Shown: piece after piece, positions 1 through 5,775 of the stretch | How the letters are laid out: the number at the start of each line of letters is the position of its first letter | Numbering within the stretch: position 1 is the stretch's first letter | From: an uncultured Sphingopyxis sp. | GTDB taxonomy: Bacteria > Pseudomonadota > Alphaproteobacteria > Sphingomonadales > Sphingomonadaceae | DNA: 17,966 nt | Direction: 5' to 3' | Assembly: GCA_937957805.1 (NCBI GenBank) | Contig: CALFXW010000242.1 | Span: forward strand, 1-17,966 | Position numbers and translations under genes: made by a program | Notes under the pieces: model-generated | Databases searched by the model: none | What the model was told of the DNA's origin: nothing | What the model saw: only the letters and a program-made list of their open reading frames with translations

Positions 1-470
1 AAGACGCCTTTGCCGCCGTTGAGGCGCGCGCGATCAAGGAAGGCTCGGTCGTCGTCATCCGTTATGAAGGGCCGAAAGGCGGGCCGGGGATGCGCGAAAT
101 GCTCTCCACCACCGCCGCGCTTTACGGGCAGGGCATGGGGGAGAAGGTGGCGCTCATCACCGACGGGCGTTTTTCGGGCGGGACGCGCGGCTTTTGTATC
201 GGCCATGTCGGCCCCGAAGCGGCGGTCGGTGGGCCGATTGCTTTGGTGGAGGATGGCGACATCATCTCCATCGACGCGGTGGCTGGGACCATCGACCTCC
301 TCGTCGATGATGCGGTGCTCGCCGCCCGCCGCGCTGCATGGCAACCGCGCGCGCATGATTATCAATCGGGCGCGCTGTGGCGTTACGCGCAAAATGTCGG
401 TCCGGCCGCAAAGGGCGCCTTGACGCACCCCGGCGCTGCCAAGGAAACGCATGTTTATGCGGATATTTAA
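1..470 (+). CDS. ilvD: Dihydroxy-acid dehydratase, C-terminal part (5' end outside window)
   Basis: This is the 3' end of ilvD, read in the frame that starts at base 3. The enzyme is a cytosolic Fe-S dehydratase that converts dihydroxy-isovalerate and dihydroxy-methylvalerate to the 2-keto acids for valine/leucine and isoleucine. The visible part encodes the conserved C-terminal block: EGPKGGPGM, then LITDGRFSGGTRG with the conserved serine thought to act as catalytic base, then GHVGPEAAVGGPIA and EDGDIISID. The gene ends with TAA at 468-470. About 155 codons are present of a family usually around 560-620 residues, so the Fe-S cluster cysteines lie upstream of the window. The next gene starts inside its last 20 bases. 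Identification is secure from motifs. No sign of frame damage is visible. Confidence 0.96.
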   Translation, partial: DAFAAVEARAIKEGSVVVIRYEGPKGGPGMREMLSTTAALYGQGMGEKVALITDGRFSGGTRGFCIGHVGPEAAVGGPIALVEDGDIISIDAVAGTIDLLVDDAVLAARRAAWQPRAHDYQSGALWRYAQNVGPAAKGALTHPGAAKETHVYADI

Positions 471-849
471 TGGCGCGGCGCTGGCGGCGCTGGCGATGCT
501 TTCTGCCTGTTCGCGCGAACCCGACAATGGCGTCATCGCGGCGGAGGAGGCGTCACAGGTGCGCGACGCGGCGGCGGACGGGCGCATCTGGTGCGCGCTG
601 GCGGGCGATGCCGATTTCCAGCTTAATTGCAGCATGGACCGGATGGCGAGCGCGGATGGCCCCATCCTCATCCTCGGGCGCAGTGACAGGGGCTATCGCC
701 GTTTCCGCATCACGCAGGACGGGCGCGGCGTGGTTGCCGCAGATGGGGCGGAGACGGCACAGGTGCGCATCCTGACCGGCGGGTTGATAGAGGTCGCGGT
801 GGCGGGCGACCGTTATCGCTTGCCAGCACGGGTCGGTCGCGCGCAATAG
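451..849 (+). CDS. Small putative lipoprotein, function unknown
   Basis: This gene encodes a 132-residue protein with a short N-terminal hydrophobic segment ending in a lipobox (LSAC, cysteine at residue 20). It is probably exported and lipid-anchored. The mature part is mostly polar. It has two further cysteines, in IWCALA and LNCSMD, about a dozen residues apart, which could form a disulfide in the periplasm (inference). I do not recognise a named family. The start at 451 has AAGGA at 441-445, five bases upstream. An alternative ATG at 457 gives MRIFNGAALAALAMLSAC, a slightly more compact signal peptide. The gene overlaps the end of ilvD by 20 bases and lies 7 bases before nnr, so it is probably cotranscribed. 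Codon use matches its neighbours and the frame is open throughout, so it is likely real. Confidence 0.75.
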   Translation: MFMRIFNGAALAALAMLSACSREPDNGVIAAEEASQVRDAAADGRIWCALAGDADFQLNCSMDRMASADGPILILGRSDRGYRRFRITQDGRGVVAADGAETAQVRILTGGLIEVAVAGDRYRLPARVGRAQ

Positions 850-856
850 CCGCCAT

Positions 857-2215
857 ATGGCCAATTTACCCACCGATGCGATTTTAACCGTCGCGCAAAT
901 GCGCGCTGCCGAAGCGGCGGCGGGCGCGCCATTGGCGCAATTGATGGCGCGTGCAGGCGGCGCGGTCGCGGAAATGGCGCGGCGGCTGGCGGCTGGGCGG
1001 CCGATCCACATACTGTGCGGCCCCGGCAATAATGGCGGCGATGGCTATGTCGCGGCGCAGATATTGGCTGAAATGGGTGAAAATGTTCGCCTGTCGGCGA
1101 GCGCCCCGCCGATGAGCGACTTGGCGCGCGATGCGGCTTCGCGCTGGACAGGCGCGGTGGAACCTGTTGATGCGGCGCCGCTTGCCGGTGCGTTGGTGGT
1201 TGATGCCCTCTTTGGCGTAGGCCTCAACCGGCCATTGGATGGCGCGCTGTCGGCGACACTGGCGCGGCATGCGGGCGGTGCATGGCGCACGCTGGCGGTC
1301 GATTTGCCAAGCGGCCTTGGCAGTGATGATGGCAGGGCGCTCGACTGTCCCTATGCGGCGGATGTCACACTGGCGCTGGGCGCATATAAATGCGCGCATA
1401 TGCTTTTTCCGGCGGCGGCGCATGTCGGCCAATTGCGGTTGGCAGATTTGGGGATTGCGACAGATAGCCAGACCCGCCGCGCGGTGATGCCGCAACTGGC
1501 CCCGCCCAATTATGTATCGCACAAATATCTGCGCGGGATGGTCGCGGTGGTGGCGGGCCACATGGGGGGAGCCGCCGAATTGGCCGCCCGCGCCGCGCAA
1601 CAAGCTGGCGCAGGCTATGTCCTCCTCACCGGTTCCACTCGCCCGCCAAGCCCGCCGCACGCCATTGTGCGCGCGTCATGGAATGATGGTGCAGCGCTCA
1701 ACGATCCACGCATTGGCGCGGTGGTCATCGGCTGCGGCCTTGGCGTGGGCGAGGGGGCAGAGGCGCGCTTTTCCGCCGCTCTGGCGCGCGGCGCGCCGTT
1801 GGTGGTGGACGGTGATGCCATCGTCATGACGTCACCCGGCGCGTTGCCCGCCAACAGCATCATCACCCCGCATGCGGGCGAATTTGACCGCATCTGGCCG
1901 GGGGTAGGGGATAAAATCAGCCGCACCCGTGCGGCGGCGGCGCATTTTGGTGCGGTCATCGTCCACAAGGGGGCGGACAGCGTCATCGCCGCGCCAGACG
2001 GGCGGGTGGCGGTGCACAGCCCCGGCAATCCTTGGCTGGCGAGCGCGGGAACCGGCGATGTCTTGGCGGGGATATGCGGGGCGATGCTGGCGCGCGGAGA
2101 TTTGGACGCATTTGCAGCAGCGCAAGCGGCGGTGCTGCTCCACCAACGCGCGGCGGCGCGCGCAGGGCCGGGGCTGCATGCCGATGCCTTGGTAGCATCG
2201 GGGATATGGCCATGA
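857..2215 (+). CDS. nnr: Bifunctional NAD(P)H-hydrate epimerase / ADP-dependent NAD(P)H-hydrate dehydratase
   Basis: This cytosolic metabolite-repair enzyme epimerises R- and S-NAD(P)HX and dehydrates S-NAD(P)HX back to NAD(P)H at the expense of ADP. The N-terminal epimerase (YjeF_N) domain spans roughly residues 8-205 and shows GPGNNGGDG (55-63), VVDALFGVGL (114-123, with the conserved Asp) and AVDLPSG (147-153). The C-terminal ribokinase-like dehydratase domain follows from about residue 220, with TPHAGEF (337-343), VHKGAD (369-374) and AGTGDVLAG (397-405). At 452 residues it is somewhat shorter than the roughly 500-residue E. coli protein, but both domains are complete by motif. No clear Shine-Dalgarno precedes the ATG at 857, which suggests coupling to the upstream lipoprotein gene 7 bases away. 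The stop overlaps the next start as ATGA. Confidence 0.95.
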   Translation: MANLPTDAILTVAQMRAAEAAAGAPLAQLMARAGGAVAEMARRLAAGRPIHILCGPGNNGGDGYVAAQILAEMGENVRLSASAPPMSDLARDAASRWTGAVEPVDAAPLAGALVVDALFGVGLNRPLDGALSATLARHAGGAWRTLAVDLPSGLGSDDGRALDCPYAADVTLALGAYKCAHMLFPAAAHVGQLRLADLGIATDSQTRRAVMPQLAPPNYVSHKYLRGMVAVVAGHMGGAAELAARAAQQAGAGYVLLTGSTRPPSPPHAIVRASWNDGAALNDPRIGAVVIGCGLGVGEGAEARFSAALARGAPLVVDGDAIVMTSPGALPANSIITPHAGEFDRIWPGVGDKISRTRAAAAHFGAVIVHKGADSVIAAPDGRVAVHSPGNPWLASAGTGDVLAGICGAMLARGDLDAFAAAQAAVLLHQRAAARAGPGLHADALVASGIWP

Positions 2216-3408
2216 CAGGGGATAGCATCATCCGCATTGCCGCGCGCGGCGATGGTGTCACCGCCGATGGCCGCCATGTCGCGGGCGCGGTGCCGGGGGA
2301 TGTGGTGGCGGCGGATGGCAATATCGCGCACGGCCCCCACCATATCGCGCCTGTCTGCCGCCATTTTGGCAAATGCGGCGGCTGCCAATTGCAATTTGGC
2401 GATGAACAGATTTTGGCAGATTTTATCCGCGACCGGGTGGCGAACGCGCTTAGCGCCCAAAAATTGGTGGCGGCCAATATCCTGCCGCCGCACCTTTCCC
2501 CCGCGCGAACGCGTCGCCGCGCGACATTACGCGCCTTGCGCCCCGGTAAGCCGGTGCTGCTTGGCTATATGGCGGGCGGCAGCCACCGGCTGATTGACCT
2601 TGGCGAATGTCCGGTGCTGCACCCCGCGCTGGCTGGGCTGATTGCCCCGCTGCGCGCGCTGCTCAGCCGGTTGATGGCCCCGCGCAGCGATGTGCGCATC
2701 ACGCTGACGCTCGCCGATCAGGGTGTAGATGTGCTGCTGTCGGGTGTGGAGGCACTGGGGCTGGAAGCACATGATGCACTGATGGATTTTTGCGGAAACC
2801 ACCCCATCGCGCGATTGGCGATTGATGCGGGCGAGGGGCCGGAGGATCGCTGGGCACCCGAACCGGTGACGGTGACGCTGGGCGGCCATGCCGTCGCCTT
2901 GCCCTATGGCGCATTTTTGCAAGCGACAGCCGATGGGGAAGCGGCTCTGGTTGCAGCGGTGCGGCGCATTTTGGGGGATGCGCCGCGCGTTGCAGACCTG
3001 TTTGCGGGGCTGGGCACCTTTGCGCTGTCGCTGGATGGCGCGCGCGACGTTCTGGCGGCAGAGGCGGCGCGCGATGCAGCTCTGGCGCTAAAGGCCAGTG
3101 TGAACCGCGCAACATTGCCAATCCGCGTCGAACATCGCGACCTGTATCGCCGCCCGTTGACGGCAAAGGAATTGGCCGAATTTGATGGCGTCATCCTCGA
3201 CCCGCCGCGCGCGGGGGCGGAGGAGCAAGTGCGCGCATTGGCAACATCAAGCGTGCCCAAAATTGCCTATGTCAGTTGCAATCCGGCAAGCTTTGCGCGC
3301 GATGCGGCGATTTTTGCGGCGGGCGGCTACCAGATTGGCGACATTTTACCGGTCGGCCAGTTTCGCTGGTCAACCCATGTCGAATTGGTCGCCGCCCTCC
3401 ACCGCTAG
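2212..3408 (+). CDS. Class I SAM-dependent RNA m5U methyltransferase (TrmA/RlmC/RlmD family)
   Basis: This is a predicted cytosolic enzyme that methylates C5 of a uridine in rRNA or tRNA. It has a short TRAM-like N-terminus (about residues 5-35, with GDGV and VPGDVV). Four Fe-S ligands follow: C49, C55 and C58 in a C-x5-C-x2-C pattern, plus C133 in LGECPVL. The SAM fold shows DLFAGLGTF (262-270) and DPPRAG (330-335). The nucleophile is Cys356 in VSCNP, and the likely general base is Glu391 in HVELV. The ATG at 2212 was chosen because it overlaps the nnr stop as ATGA. An in-frame ATG at 2206 is also possible, and extension further upstream would run deep into nnr. At 398 residues it is a little shorter than E. 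coli RlmD. Which uridine it targets cannot be told from sequence, so no symbol is given. Its TAG abuts the stop of the convergent MAPEG gene. Confidence 0.92.
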   Translation: MTGDSIIRIAARGDGVTADGRHVAGAVPGDVVAADGNIAHGPHHIAPVCRHFGKCGGCQLQFGDEQILADFIRDRVANALSAQKLVAANILPPHLSPARTRRRATLRALRPGKPVLLGYMAGGSHRLIDLGECPVLHPALAGLIAPLRALLSRLMAPRSDVRITLTLADQGVDVLLSGVEALGLEAHDALMDFCGNHPIARLAIDAGEGPEDRWAPEPVTVTLGGHAVALPYGAFLQATADGEAALVAAVRRILGDAPRVADLFAGLGTFALSLDGARDVLAAEAARDAALALKASVNRATLPIRVEHRDLYRRPLTAKELAEFDGVILDPPRAGAEEQVRALATSSVPKIAYVSCNPASFARDAAIFAAGGYQIGDILPVGQFRWSTHVELVAALHR

Positions 3409-3852
3409 CTATGTATGCAACCAGCCCATCAAGGCATGGGCCACCAGCATGATCAGCGCGATTGAGGATGCAACAAAGATCAAGAATCGCACCATGATGC
3501 GGTTGACCAGCGCCTGCACCAGCGAATGGGCGATGCGCAACGCGACATAGACCCACGCAATGGTGGCATTCAGCCCGTCACCCATGCCCATTATCGCCAG
3601 CGTCAGTGCGATTGCATAAAACACCGTAGGTGCTTCGTGCAAATGGTTGTAATTATGGGCAATCCACTGCACTTTTGGCTGCAAAACATTGTCCAGATCG
3701 CTGCCCTTGCCGCCCGTCAGCTTGCCAAGATCGATATTGGCGCGGCGCATCGCGGGAATGCGGGTTGCATACATCCACAGCCACATGACCATCGTCCATG
3801 CGGCAAGGATGATGACGGGGCCCAAAATGTCCGGAAAAACGGGATGTGTCAT
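3409..3852 (-). CDS. MAPEG-family integral membrane protein (downstream paralog)
   Basis: This gene encodes a 147-residue protein with four predicted membrane helices: near the N-terminus (VIILAAWTMVMWLWMYA), two in the middle (FYAIALTLAIMGM; IAWVYVALRIAHSLV) and one at the end (FLIFVASSIALIMLVAHAL). HNYNHLHEAPTVFYA and ALRIAHSLVQALVN are characteristic of the MAPEG family (membrane-associated proteins in eicosanoid and glutathione metabolism). In bacteria these proteins are mostly of unknown function, some with glutathione-dependent activity. The ATG at 3852 was chosen because AAAGGGGG lies just upstream. A longer reading from 3876 would overlap the preceding gene and skip this site. The gene follows the other MAPEG gene with a 13-base gap, and the Shine-Dalgarno sits right on that gene's stop. 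The two are clear paralogs, probably an old tandem duplication. The stop directly touches that of the convergent methyltransferase gene. Confidence 0.9.
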   Translation of the reverse strand: MTHPVFPDILGPVIILAAWTMVMWLWMYATRIPAMRRANIDLGKLTGGKGSDLDNVLQPKVQWIAHNYNHLHEAPTVFYAIALTLAIMGMGDGLNATIAWVYVALRIAHSLVQALVNRIMVRFLIFVASSIALIMLVAHALMGWLHT

Positions 3853-3865
3853 GTCGAAGCCCCCT

Positions 3866-4321
3866 TTAGTGACCAAGCGTCAGCAGCACCGCCTTGATCG
3901 TCAGGATCAAAAGGCAGAGCGTGGACAGAAGAAACAATGTGAAACGCACCGGCAATTTATTGACCAGCGCCTGCCACAGGCTGTGGACGACCCTGATTGC
4001 GACATAGGCCCATGCGAGGCTGACCGTCAGCGATGATGTGCCGCCCGCCAGCGCCAATAGGATGATGACCGCATAAAATAGCGTCGGCTGTTCGAGCAAA
4101 TGCGTGTAATTATGCGATTTCCAGTTCACCTGATCGGGTATGACCCCTTCCAGATTCTGGCCGCGTCCACCCGGCGGCGCTGCCTTTATATCAATGCCCA
4201 ATTTGCTCATCGCCGGAAAGCGCGTCGCCGCCGTCCAGAACAGCATGATAAGCGTCCATAATGCCAGCACCGCGCCGGGCGCCAGCAAAGCCAAATGCCC
4301 CTCGGCAGCTAAATAGTCCAT
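3866..4321 (-). CDS. MAPEG-family integral membrane protein (upstream paralog)
   Basis: This gene encodes 151 residues with four predicted membrane helices (LLAPGAVLALWTLIMLFWTA; LFYAVIILLALAGG; LAWAYVAIRVVHSLW; FTLFLLSTLCLLILTIKAVLL). HNYTHLLEQPTLFYA and AIRVVHSLWQALVN align directly with the downstream neighbour and mark the MAPEG family. Substrate is unknown; a glutathione- or lipid-linked role is only a family-level possibility. The ATG at 4321 is preceded by GGGGAG with a 5-base spacing. That Shine-Dalgarno lies in the 3' arm of a strong hairpin (4327-4369), so translation may be controlled by RNA folding. A promoter candidate lies just upstream of the hairpin. The gene sits 109 bases downstream of ornithine decarboxylase on the same strand, and nothing in the sequence ties it to polyamines functionally. 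Confidence 0.9.
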   Translation of the reverse strand: MDYLAAEGHLALLAPGAVLALWTLIMLFWTAATRFPAMSKLGIDIKAAPPGGRGQNLEGVIPDQVNWKSHNYTHLLEQPTLFYAVIILLALAGGTSSLTVSLAWAYVAIRVVHSLWQALVNKLPVRFTLFLLSTLCLLILTIKAVLLTLGH

Positions 4322-4326
4322 AAATG

Positions 4327-4369
4327 CTCCCCTGTTGCGCGCGATTATGCTCGTCGCGCAACGGGGGAG
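4327..4369 (-). promoter_or_regulatory. 5'-leader hairpin that pairs with the MAPEG gene Shine-Dalgarno
   Basis: CTCCCCTGTTGCGCG (4327-4341) and CGCGCAACGGGGGAG (4355-4369) are inverted repeats separated by 13 bases. In the minus-strand RNA they form a 15-position stem with a single A/C mismatch. The 3' arm contains GGGGAG, the Shine-Dalgarno of the MAPEG gene, five bases before its ATG. The fold would therefore hide the ribosome binding site. There is no U-run after the stem on either strand, which argues against a simple intrinsic terminator. The hairpin is seen directly in the sequence; the regulatory role is inference. Confidence 0.6.
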
Positions 4370-4377
4370 GTTAGGAC

Positions 4378-4405
4378 ATTATCAATTGAACACAAGCGGA
4401 CGCAA
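4378..4405 (-). promoter_or_regulatory. Candidate promoter for the MAPEG gene pair
   Basis: On the minus strand, GATAAT (4383-4378) matches the -10 consensus at five of six positions. TTGCGT (4405-4400) lies 16 bases upstream as a weak -35. Transcription would start near 4371, so the leader would consist almost wholly of the hairpin at 4327-4369. This is a prediction from consensus only. Confidence 0.4.
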
Positions 4406-4427
4406 TGCGCATGCATTATGCAGCATT
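4404..4427. other. Imperfect AT-rich inverted repeat downstream of ornithine decarboxylase
   Basis: AATGC (4404-4408) pairs with GCATT (4423-4427), and TGCAT (4412-4416) pairs with ATGCA (4418-4422), with a 3-base bulge on one side. It begins a few bases after the ornithine decarboxylase stop. It could contribute to transcript-end formation, but no U-tract follows on the minus strand, so it is not called a terminator. Confidence 0.3.
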
Positions 4428-4430
4428 ACT

Positions 4431-5618
4431 TCAGAATAATTGCACCACATTGGCGGCGCGTTTTTCGCTCGACTGCTGGCCGGTGTAGAGGCTGGCCATC
4501 GGCTCATCCGAGACCGATACGACCTGCTGTGCGCCAAATCCGTTAAAGCTGGTGCGCATCGCGCAGCCATAGGCACCCAGCATGCCGATTTCGATATAAT
4601 CACCCGCCTGAATGTCGTCGGGCAACAGGAACGGCCCCGCCATATGGTCGAGGTCATCGCACGTTGGCCCGTAAAAGCTGAACGCGGTTTCGTCGCCTGT
4701 GCTGTCGCGCAGCAGGCGCACCGGAAAACGCCAGCCAATGTGCGCGGCATCGAACAAAGCGCCATAGGCACCATCGTTGATGTAGAGCTCATCGCCGCGC
4801 CGTTTTTCGACGCGCACGACCAGCGAGCTATATTCAGCGGCGAGCGCGCGGCCCGGTTCGCACCAAAGTTCCGCCGAATAGCTGATCGGCAGGCTTTCAA
4901 AGCCGCGCGCGATAATGTCGAAATAATCGCCGAGCGCGGGCGGTTCCATGCCCGGATAGCAGGATGGGAATCCGCCGCCGACATCCACAATATCGACCGT
5001 TACGGATGCTTCGACGATTGCCGCGCGCACGCGTTCCATGGCGAGTGCATAGGCATGCGGGGTCATCGCCTGACTGCCGACATGGAAACAAATGCCCAAA
5101 GCGTCGGCATTTTGCCGCGCCGCCATCAAAAGCGCTGCAACTTCGGCTGGTTCTGCACCAAATTTCGCCGCGAGGCTGAGCTTGCTATGGTCCGACGACA
5201 CGCGGATGCGCACCAGAAGGTTGAGGTCGTCCGCCCCCTTGGTCGCGCGGACAATCTTGCCCAATTCGTCCATCGTATCGATGGCAAATGTGCGCACACC
5301 ATGCTGCCAATATGCCTCAGCAATTGATTCTTCGGGCTTTACCGGGTGCATGAAGCATAATTCTGCTTCCGGCAGCGTTTCAGCGACCAGCCGCACTTCT
5401 GCAATCGAGGCGACATCATAATGGGTGACGCCCGCATCCATCAGGACGCGCAACAGGTCGGGCGAAGGATTGGCCTTCACCGCATAGAGCGTTTTTCCCG
5501 GAAAATGGTCTGCGAAAAAACGGGCTGCCCGTGCCGCTGCGTGCGGACGCACGAGGGTGACGGGTTCTGCCGGCTTTTGGTCGCGTACTAGACCCAGCGC
5601 GCTATGATGCTTGTGCAA
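4431..5618 (-). CDS. Ornithine decarboxylase (fold type III PLP enzyme; possibly lysine/ornithine)
   Basis: This predicted cytosolic enzyme decarboxylates L-ornithine to putrescine, the first step of the polyamine route completed by the two upstream genes. It has an alanine-racemase-like barrel with Lys48 in YAVKANP as the PLP Schiff base, then HVGSQ (179-183), DVGGGFP (212-218) and CEPGRALA (253-260). A C-terminal sheet domain carries YGPTCDDLD (316-324), where Cys320 and the adjacent Asp match the active-site loop of eukaryotic-type ODC. The length of 395 residues is normal. The start is TTG. An in-frame stop lies 21-23 bases upstream and no ATG or GTG is available near the conserved N-terminus (HKHHSALGLVRD). 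No good Shine-Dalgarno is visible. Homologs can also accept lysine, which cannot be decided here. The 157-bp leader before it is unusually rich in G/C tracts. Confidence 0.93.
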   Translation of the reverse strand: MHKHHSALGLVRDQKPAEPVTLVRPHAAARAARFFADHFPGKTLYAVKANPSPDLLRVLMDAGVTHYDVASIAEVRLVAETLPEAELCFMHPVKPEESIAEAYWQHGVRTFAIDTMDELGKIVRATKGADDLNLLVRIRVSSDHSKLSLAAKFGAEPAEVAALLMAARQNADALGICFHVGSQAMTPHAYALAMERVRAAIVEASVTVDIVDVGGGFPSCYPGMEPPALGDYFDIIARGFESLPISYSAELWCEPGRALAAEYSSLVVRVEKRRGDELYINDGAYGALFDAAHIGWRFPVRLLRDSTGDETAFSFYGPTCDDLDHMAGPFLLPDDIQAGDYIEIGMLGAYGCAMRTSFNGFGAQQVVSVSDEPMASLYTGQQSSEKRAANVVQLF

Positions 5619-5689
5619 CTCAAGGGACCCCCAAAAAAATCATGGAACTCAAAGGCTGCCTTGCGGTTATTGGAAGTCCCCCTGGGGCA

Positions 5690-5716
5690 GCGGGGGGGCA
5701 TATATGGCGGGGGGGC
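5690..5716. repeat. Direct repeat GCGGGGGGGC, two copies 17 bp apart
   Basis: Identical 10-base units lie at 5690-5699 and 5707-5716, each holding seven consecutive G residues, separated by ATATATG. They are part of the G-tract cluster in the ornithine decarboxylase leader. They may be structural, regulatory, or simply homopolymer-prone sequence. Confidence 0.6.
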
Positions 5717-5727
5717 GCCCCTGTAAA

Positions 5728-5743
5728 GGGGTGGAATCACCCC
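5728..5743 (-). terminator. Possible weak intrinsic terminator after the carboxyspermidine decarboxylase gene
   Basis: In minus-strand RNA, GGGGUG and CACCCC form a 6-bp GC-rich stem with a 4-base AUUC loop. It begins about 32 bases past the stop of the decarboxylase gene and is followed by only three U residues. The short U-run makes it weak. It competes with an alternative pairing of CCCC with the following GGGG, which would resemble an attenuator-like switch. Confidence 0.3.
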
Positions 5744-5775
5744 CCGCGCGACAAAAATCGCGTGACCCGATGCTG

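Larger units (their letters stand above)
5619..5775 (-). promoter_or_regulatory. G/C-tract-rich leader between the carboxyspermidine decarboxylase and ornithine decarboxylase genes
   Basis: This 157-bp spacer is the longest in the polyamine block. The plus strand has G-tracts at 5684-5687, 5692-5698, 5709-5715 and 5728-5731, enough for a long-loop G-quadruplex on the template strand. The minus-strand RNA is correspondingly C-rich and can form several short hairpins, including GGGGTG/CACCCC at 5743-5728. A T7 run followed by G5 lies just before the TTG start. No convincing promoter was identified by eye. A leader or attenuator role is inference. Confidence 0.4.

Noticed and set aside
553..2493. 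Long open frames antisense to the lipoprotein, nnr and methyltransferase genes
   Set aside because: They mirror real genes in a GC-rich sequence, are Arg/Ala/His-rich without any domain, and overlap well-supported coding regions.
4327..4369. Hairpin as an intrinsic terminator of the ornithine decarboxylase transcript
   Set aside because: No U-run follows on the minus strand, and the stem includes the ribosome site of the next gene, so a leader element fits better.
4440..5327. A 295-codon plus-strand frame opposite ornithine decarboxylase
   Set aside because: Shadow frame of a motif-confirmed gene with no recognisable domain and no ribosome site.
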